In this document: positions 60,284 to 64,000 of the stretch, one piece after another
Layout of the letters: each line of letters begins with the position of its first letter
How positions within the stretch are numbered: position 1 is the first letter of the stretch
Assembly (NCBI RefSeq): GCF_013205025.1
Contig: NZ_JABMLE010000005.1
Location: forward strand, 109,533 to 173,532
DNA length: 64,000 nt
Source: Rathayibacter sp. VKM Ac-2857
GTDB lineage: Bacteria; Actinomycetota; Actinomycetes; Actinomycetales; Microbacteriaceae
Direction: 5' to 3'
Notes under the pieces: generated by a model
Databases searched by the model: none
What the model was told of the DNA's origin: nothing
The model's input: only the letters and a program-made list of their open reading frames with translations
Made by a program: the position numbers and the translations under genes

Positions 60284-61160
60284 TCAAGTCCAAGGGAGAG
60301 GGGAGGGGAGAGCCGAAGCACGTCGAGGCGCACGCCTCGAGGCGCGCAGACGGAGCAGCGGATGCCGAGCATCGACTGCTGCGCCGCAGCAGCGCGGTCA
60401 TGTGCAGGCGCTGAGGGGCCGGTGCGGCAGGTGCTCCGAGGTGGTCGGCCGGCGCGGGGAACGCGAGGCAGGCCCCGCCGATCGAAGCAGTTCGCAACGA
60501 CCGTCGGCGACGCTACCTGCCACCGACGGGCCGACAGCGGCTCCCAAGGGAAGCTCCGGAACGGCACCCCCCAGAGAGGGGTCTTCCGGAACGTCTCCGA
60601 ATTCGAAGTCGAGCCTCACGGCCCCATTCTCGAATCCCTATGCCTCATGACCAGCGGAGCTGGTCAGCGGCGGGTGCCGGCAGCGCTCGGCCGCTCATCC
60701 TCGCGCCGACGGCCACGTCCTTCGGTGCCACAGAACCCTCGGCTCATTCCGTCACGAGCGGCAAACTGAGCGCTCTCTGCACACCCTCTCCTCCTCGAAC
60801 TGACATCAATACATCACGGGAGAAACACTCGGGTTTTGGGATGGGCCACATAGCGGTCGGCCTCCGCGAAGCAGGTCATCTTCAATTGGCTAGCAGGCTG
60901 TGGGAAAAATGCCTTCGGCCATTGGCCGATCCGCGCGACGTCGGCGATTTCGGGCCTGATTCCGGCGTTCGGGGACGCGGGCGCGGGATAGGTCGCCGGG
61001 ACGGTCACCGGCGACTCGTCTTCTCCATGCCGTGCACCAATCCCTTCAAGACGCCGGGATCGGTGCGGAACGCGGTGTGAGGTCCACGAGTTCGAGACGA
61101 GTCCAACAGGTTGTTGGACTCTGCGACCAAGCACTCTTTCGCGCCGGCGCCTGGGTCTGG
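60284..61160. other. Long intergenic region
   Basis: About 880 bases without a convincing gene. The longest frames are GC-skewed and lack start signals and protein motifs. Two copies of TCCGGAACG near 60550-60595 and the perfect dyad at 61099 are the only structures noticed. It may contain the beta-helix gene's promoter near 60290-60400. Confidence 0.45.
61099..61121. promoter_or_regulatory. Perfect dyad GAGTCCAACA-N3-TGTTGGACTC
   Basis: A 10-bp perfect inverted repeat around GGT, 40 bases after the end of the decayed YhcG gene (which reads toward it). It could be that gene's terminator or an operator. Confidence 0.5.
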
Positions 61161-61989
61161 TTACGAGTCGTGGTTGATCTCTTGGTTTGCGGCGCCAGAC
61201 ACCCAATCGAGGGCTTCGGCGAAGCTCTCCGCGTCGGGGAGCGCGGCCCGCTCCTCCGCGAGCGACGTGCCGTAGGAGTTGGTCGACACAGCTGTGGGCG
61301 AGTCGGCGCGTAGCGGACGGTGTGCTCGTTGCGGCTGCCACAGATCAGGATGCGGACGGTCGGGGCCTGGTGGGGCGCCGTAGGCGGTCGTCAAGCGCGA
61401 CGTAGAACCCGAGCTTGCCCGCCTATTCGGGCTGGAACTTGCTGGCCTTGAGTTCGACCACCACATACCGGAGCTGATTGACGTGGAAGAACAGGAGATC
61501 GAGGTGGACGTCGTCGTCGTCGACTTCGAAGTGCATCTGACGGTCCACGAACGCGAAGCCTGCACCGCGTTCCCGGAGGGTGTCGACAATCCGGTCCATG
61601 AGAGGTTGCTCGAGGTCGTCTTGCTCGTCGAGCTTGTCGATGAGGATCCGGATGTGATCCCACGGCAAATGTGCCACAGGCTGTGGCACATTTCGGAGGT
61701 CCGCCCACCCGGCCACGAAGGATCGCATGTACAGCAGGTTCCGGCGCGATAACCCGTCATTGTCGGGAACTCGGCACGCAGGTCATCGGCGAGATGACCA
61801 ACCACGCCGCTCCTTCACCTGTGCTCGTCCTGCTGGCGACGGACCTCACGTCCGATGCTCCAGTACAGCTCGATCACGTTGCGTGTTGACCGTCCGCTGA
61901 GCTGTGTCCTGCGCCTCGCGGACTTGCTCCTTTAGCCGACTCCGGACGACCGTGTAGCCGGCGGGAAGGCTGACGGCGTCGGAAGGCAT
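61161..61989 (-). pseudogene. YhcG/DUF1016-type PDDEXK nuclease gene, decayed
   Basis: Minus-strand pieces in family order: PAGYTVVRSRLKEQVREAQ and AQRTVNT, then NVIELYWSIGREVRRQQ, GHLADDLRAEFPTMTG, LSRRNLLYMRSFVAGW, VAHLPWDHIRILIDKLDEQ, then after a jump of about 80 missing residues ..RERGAGFAFVDRQMHFEV, LDLLFFHVNQLRYVVVELK (the nuclease core strand with E-x-K), ASKFQPE, stop, AGKLGFY.., and finally VSTNSYGTSLAEERAALPD. At least three frameshifts, an internal deletion and a TAG after FQPE are present. Such nucleases often belong to restriction-linked defence loci. Confidence 0.75.
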
Positions 61990-62367
61990 GGGGTCGATTC
62001 TTCCGAAGCCTCGAAGCGTCACGAGCTACCTGCCCCGCTCAGGCCCTTCGCGCGGCTCTGCGCGAGCGCCGATTAGAGCTGCCGTAGACGACCTCACCCT
62101 CAGCCCGAGCAGCCATCGCCCATACCTCGCGTGCTGACATATTCTCGATTTACGAGAGATGGCTCACGCTTTTGAGGGAGGGGCTGAGCACGAATAAAAC
62201 GACGCGTACAGCCGAGCTGATCGGGCCGTCACTACAGAGAGGCCTTGATCGTCATCGTCCGGCGGGGGGACTTGCCGCGTCGCAAAAAGCGTCGCCCTAG
62301 TTCCGATGGAGCGAGGTAGGCGTCAACTTCCCTGTCACTGCCGGCTTGTCCTCTCTGCGGATTCCGG
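61990..62367. other. Spacer with a small dyad
   Basis: About 380 bases. No gene is supported. The AT-richer part around 62140-62200 carries TCTCG-N5-CGAGA (62143-62157), resembling sites of XRE-type regulators of HipBA-like pairs, but no such genes follow. Confidence 0.4.
62143..62157. promoter_or_regulatory. Dyad TCTCG-N5-CGAGA
   Basis: A perfect 5-bp inverted repeat around ATTTA in a locally AT-rich stretch. Its regulator and target are unknown; the spacer holds no gene. Confidence 0.3.
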
Positions 62368-63660
62368 TCAATGGAACGGGCAGCGTGCGGGTGCTCCGGC
62401 GGATCGCACGTCGCCTCCTGAGGTCGGCTTGGTCGGCAGTCGACGTCGGTTCACGCTCAGCCCGCTGCCCAGGATCCGAAGCCGTGGGTCGCTGAGCGCG
62501 GCGATCGCCGTCGCGAGGCCGGCGATGGCCGGCTTCTCCCCGGGGCAGCGATGACCGGTGGCGACGTCCGCTCCGCCGTGCGGAATGAAGACGGAGACGG
62601 ACTCGTAGTCGTCGATGCCGACGAAGCGCTCGGGATCGAAGAGGTCGGCGCGGGGCCAGGACTGCTCGTCCGTGTCGGTGCCCAGGATGTCCAGCAGCAC
62701 TCGGCCTCCGGCGGGCAGTCGGGCGCCGTCGAGTTCGACGTCCGTGATCGCCCAGCCGGGCAGCATCGGCACGAAGGGCGCCGTTCGCCGGATCTCCTGC
62801 GCGAAAGCGGTCGCGAGCCGGCCCGCTCTCGGCGCGCCGGACTCCTCCGACTCGGCGGCGATCCTCTGCCGCCACTCGGGCCGGTCGTGGAGCTCCTTCG
62901 CGGCGAAGGCGACGAACCGGGCGACGGCGATCATCGGCCGGATGCTGTTCTGCAGCTCGATGCCCGCGAGGCGGTCCGGCAGCAGCTCCCCCGACAGATC
63001 GCGATGCCACGCCCACTCGTGCAGCGCGGTGCCGGGTGGGGTGGACAGGGCGCCGCCTCTCACCGCTTCGATGAGCCGCTCCGCGTGCCGGTCGGACCAC
63101 AGCCGGTTCGCGGCGGCGAGGAGGTACTCGGGCGAGTAGGGCGCACCGAACCCGTCGACGATCTGCGCGAGACGTTCGGCCCACCGGGTCTTCGCGCGCC
63201 GAGTCCCGGGAAGACCGGCCCAGCTCATGCTCGCCCGGCCGAACGCGCCGACCGCCGCGTCGTAGGCGCTCCGGGTTCCGTCCGCCAGCCACGCCTCCTG
63301 CTCGATCCGCCACTCCCGTTCGAGCAGGGGGATCAGCCGCTGGACCTCTGCGTCCTCGTAGGCGACGTCGACGAAGGCGGCCTTGCGGTGCCGGTGCTCG
63401 TCGCCGTCGAGGCTGTGCACCGAGCCGTTCCCGAACAGGGTCTGCTGCACGATCGCAGGCATCGCGCCGTGTCGAGCGATGCGGGTGTCGTCGTAGAACA
63501 GGTCGACGGCCTCAGCGCCGCGGACCAGGAGCGCGTCGCGTCCCAGCAGACGAAGGGGCACCGCTCGAGCGTCGGCGCGGGCGCGACGCCAGATTTGGGC
63601 ACCGAAGCCGTAGCCGCGCGTCAGCAAGGACAGGGAGTCGTCGTGAAGAACCACCATCAT
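62368..63660 (-). CDS. CYP152-type cytochrome P450 (fatty-acid peroxygenase-like)
   Basis: A 430-aa P450 without the standard acid-alcohol pair in helix I, as in peroxygenases that use H2O2. The haem loop is FIPHGGADVATGHRCPGEKPAI, with the Cys ligand near residue 375, and matches the GG-x-D-V-x-x-G-H-R-C-x-G-E pattern of CYP152. Other features are FYDDTRIARHGAMP near the start and LLDILGTDTDEQSWPRADLFDPERF. A near-perfect AAGGAGG lies five bases before ATG 63660. It would hydroxylate or decarboxylate fatty acids. It stands alone, with no ferredoxin gene, in line with a peroxygenase. Confidence 0.88.
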   Translation of the reverse strand: MMVVLHDDSLSLLTRGYGFGAQIWRRARADARAVPLRLLGRDALLVRGAEAVDLFYDDTRIARHGAMPAIVQQTLFGNGSVHSLDGDEHRHRKAAFVDVAYEDAEVQRLIPLLEREWRIEQEAWLADGTRSAYDAAVGAFGRASMSWAGLPGTRRAKTRWAERLAQIVDGFGAPYSPEYLLAAANRLWSDRHAERLIEAVRGGALSTPPGTALHEWAWHRDLSGELLPDRLAGIELQNSIRPMIAVARFVAFAAKELHDRPEWRQRIAAESEESGAPRAGRLATAFAQEIRRTAPFVPMLPGWAITDVELDGARLPAGGRVLLDILGTDTDEQSWPRADLFDPERFVGIDDYESVSVFIPHGGADVATGHRCPGEKPAIAGLATAIAALSDPRLRILGSGLSVNRRRLPTKPTSGGDVRSAGAPARCPFH

Positions 63661-63916
63661 CGTCCTCCTTGGGAGTCGGCGCGGCCTGAAGAGCGGAGGT
63701 TCCTCTGAGACGTCATGCCACCTAGGGTCACCACCACACCGCCTCTCGTCCAAGGGGGTGCCGCTCGCGCCGGAATCGTGCTCCGATGTCGTCAGAGCGC
63801 CTGTGCGTTCGGGTGACGCCGCCGGCTGTTGCAGGGTGGGAGCGCGCGCCGCTGCGGCACGGCGAGTCGGTACGGTAAGGCGTTCGACGGGACGCTCGAT
63901 GTCAGGAGGGGCGCGG

Positions 63917-64000
63917 ATGACCTTCGCGGATCGCAGCAGGAAGGGTGCGGGTGTCGTGCTCGCGGTGGCGCTGCTGAGCGGCTGCGGGATCCCCTCGGAT
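63917..64000 (+). CDS. Lipoprotein, N-terminal part
   Basis: The gene starts at ATG 63917 behind AGGAGGGG and runs off the window. The 28 visible residues are a lipoprotein signal: TFADRSRKGAGVVLAVALLSGC, with LSGC as lipobox. The mature part is not seen, so no function can be given. Confidence 0.65.
   Translation, partial: MTFADRSRKGAGVVLAVALLSGCGIPSD

Noticed and set aside
60640..61080. 146-aa plus-strand frame in the 60-61 kb spacer
   Set aside because: Irregular composition, no ribosome binding site and no recognisable domain.

Overview
The window is a 64 kb stretch of a high-GC actinobacterial chromosome. Gene content (VIT-family transporter, GAF-ANTAR regulators, many LacI/IclR/DeoR sugar regulators, dispersed copies of a roughly 110-aa protein often labelled DUF7882 or 'ATP-dependent DNA ligase' in Microbacteriaceae) points to a soil- or plant-associated member of Microbacteriaceae. 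This placement is inferred from gene families and base composition only.

Layout. 1-5.3 kb (minus strand): an extracytoplasmic flavin module (ApbE, FMN-binding protein, ferric-reductase-like flavocytochrome split by an in-frame amber codon), a histidine kinase/response regulator pair and a VIT-family metal transporter. 5.6-7.9 kb: small secreted and hypothetical genes plus remnants of an SSB-like gene and an ECF-type sigma factor. 7.9-14.2 kb: an accessory island with a TrlF-type PHP/AAA ATPase, an EcoRI-family adenine methyltransferase overlapping a DUF262-HNH nuclease (both visibly AT-richer than the chromosome), and a serine recombinase with iterated TGTCTC motifs upstream. 14.3-15.0 kb: GNAT and beta-mannosidase remnants.

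15.0-31.5 kb is a carbohydrate-catabolism region. A minus-strand operon (TIM-barrel isomerase, SDR, IclR regulator, MHS-type MFS transporter), a P-loop kinase with a KDPG/KHG aldolase, and a divergent DeoR regulator sit next to a tightly overlapping plus-strand operon: ABC sugar importer, two Gfo/Idh/MocA oxidoreductases, LacI regulator, VOC protein, TIM-barrel protein, third Gfo/Idh/MocA, SDR and a shikimate-dehydrogenase-like enzyme. An IS481-type element has inserted at the CTAG containing the last gene's stop codon. 32.6-35.3 kb: SDR/TetR divergent pair, HxlR remnant, second TetR. 35.4-43.5 kb: GPH-type sugar transporter, then SDR, split transketolase, phosphofructokinase, class II aldolase, and PhoU. 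These could take an alcohol or ketose through the non-oxidative pentose phosphate and glycolytic steps.

43.5-58.7 kb is a mosaic of decayed genes (GrpB/UPF0157, SDR, an unidentified C-terminus, a D-erythronate-dehydrogenase-like C-terminus), repeated small-protein families, an AraC and a LacI regulator, a carboxylate-amine ligase/M20 peptidase pair and a tandem GAF-ANTAR pair. It ends in a hexanucleotide microsatellite. 58.7-64 kb has a secreted parallel beta-helix protein, a decayed YhcG/DUF1016 nuclease gene, a CYP152-type P450 peroxygenase and the start of a lipoprotein gene. The number of recognisable pseudogenes is high for a window of this size.
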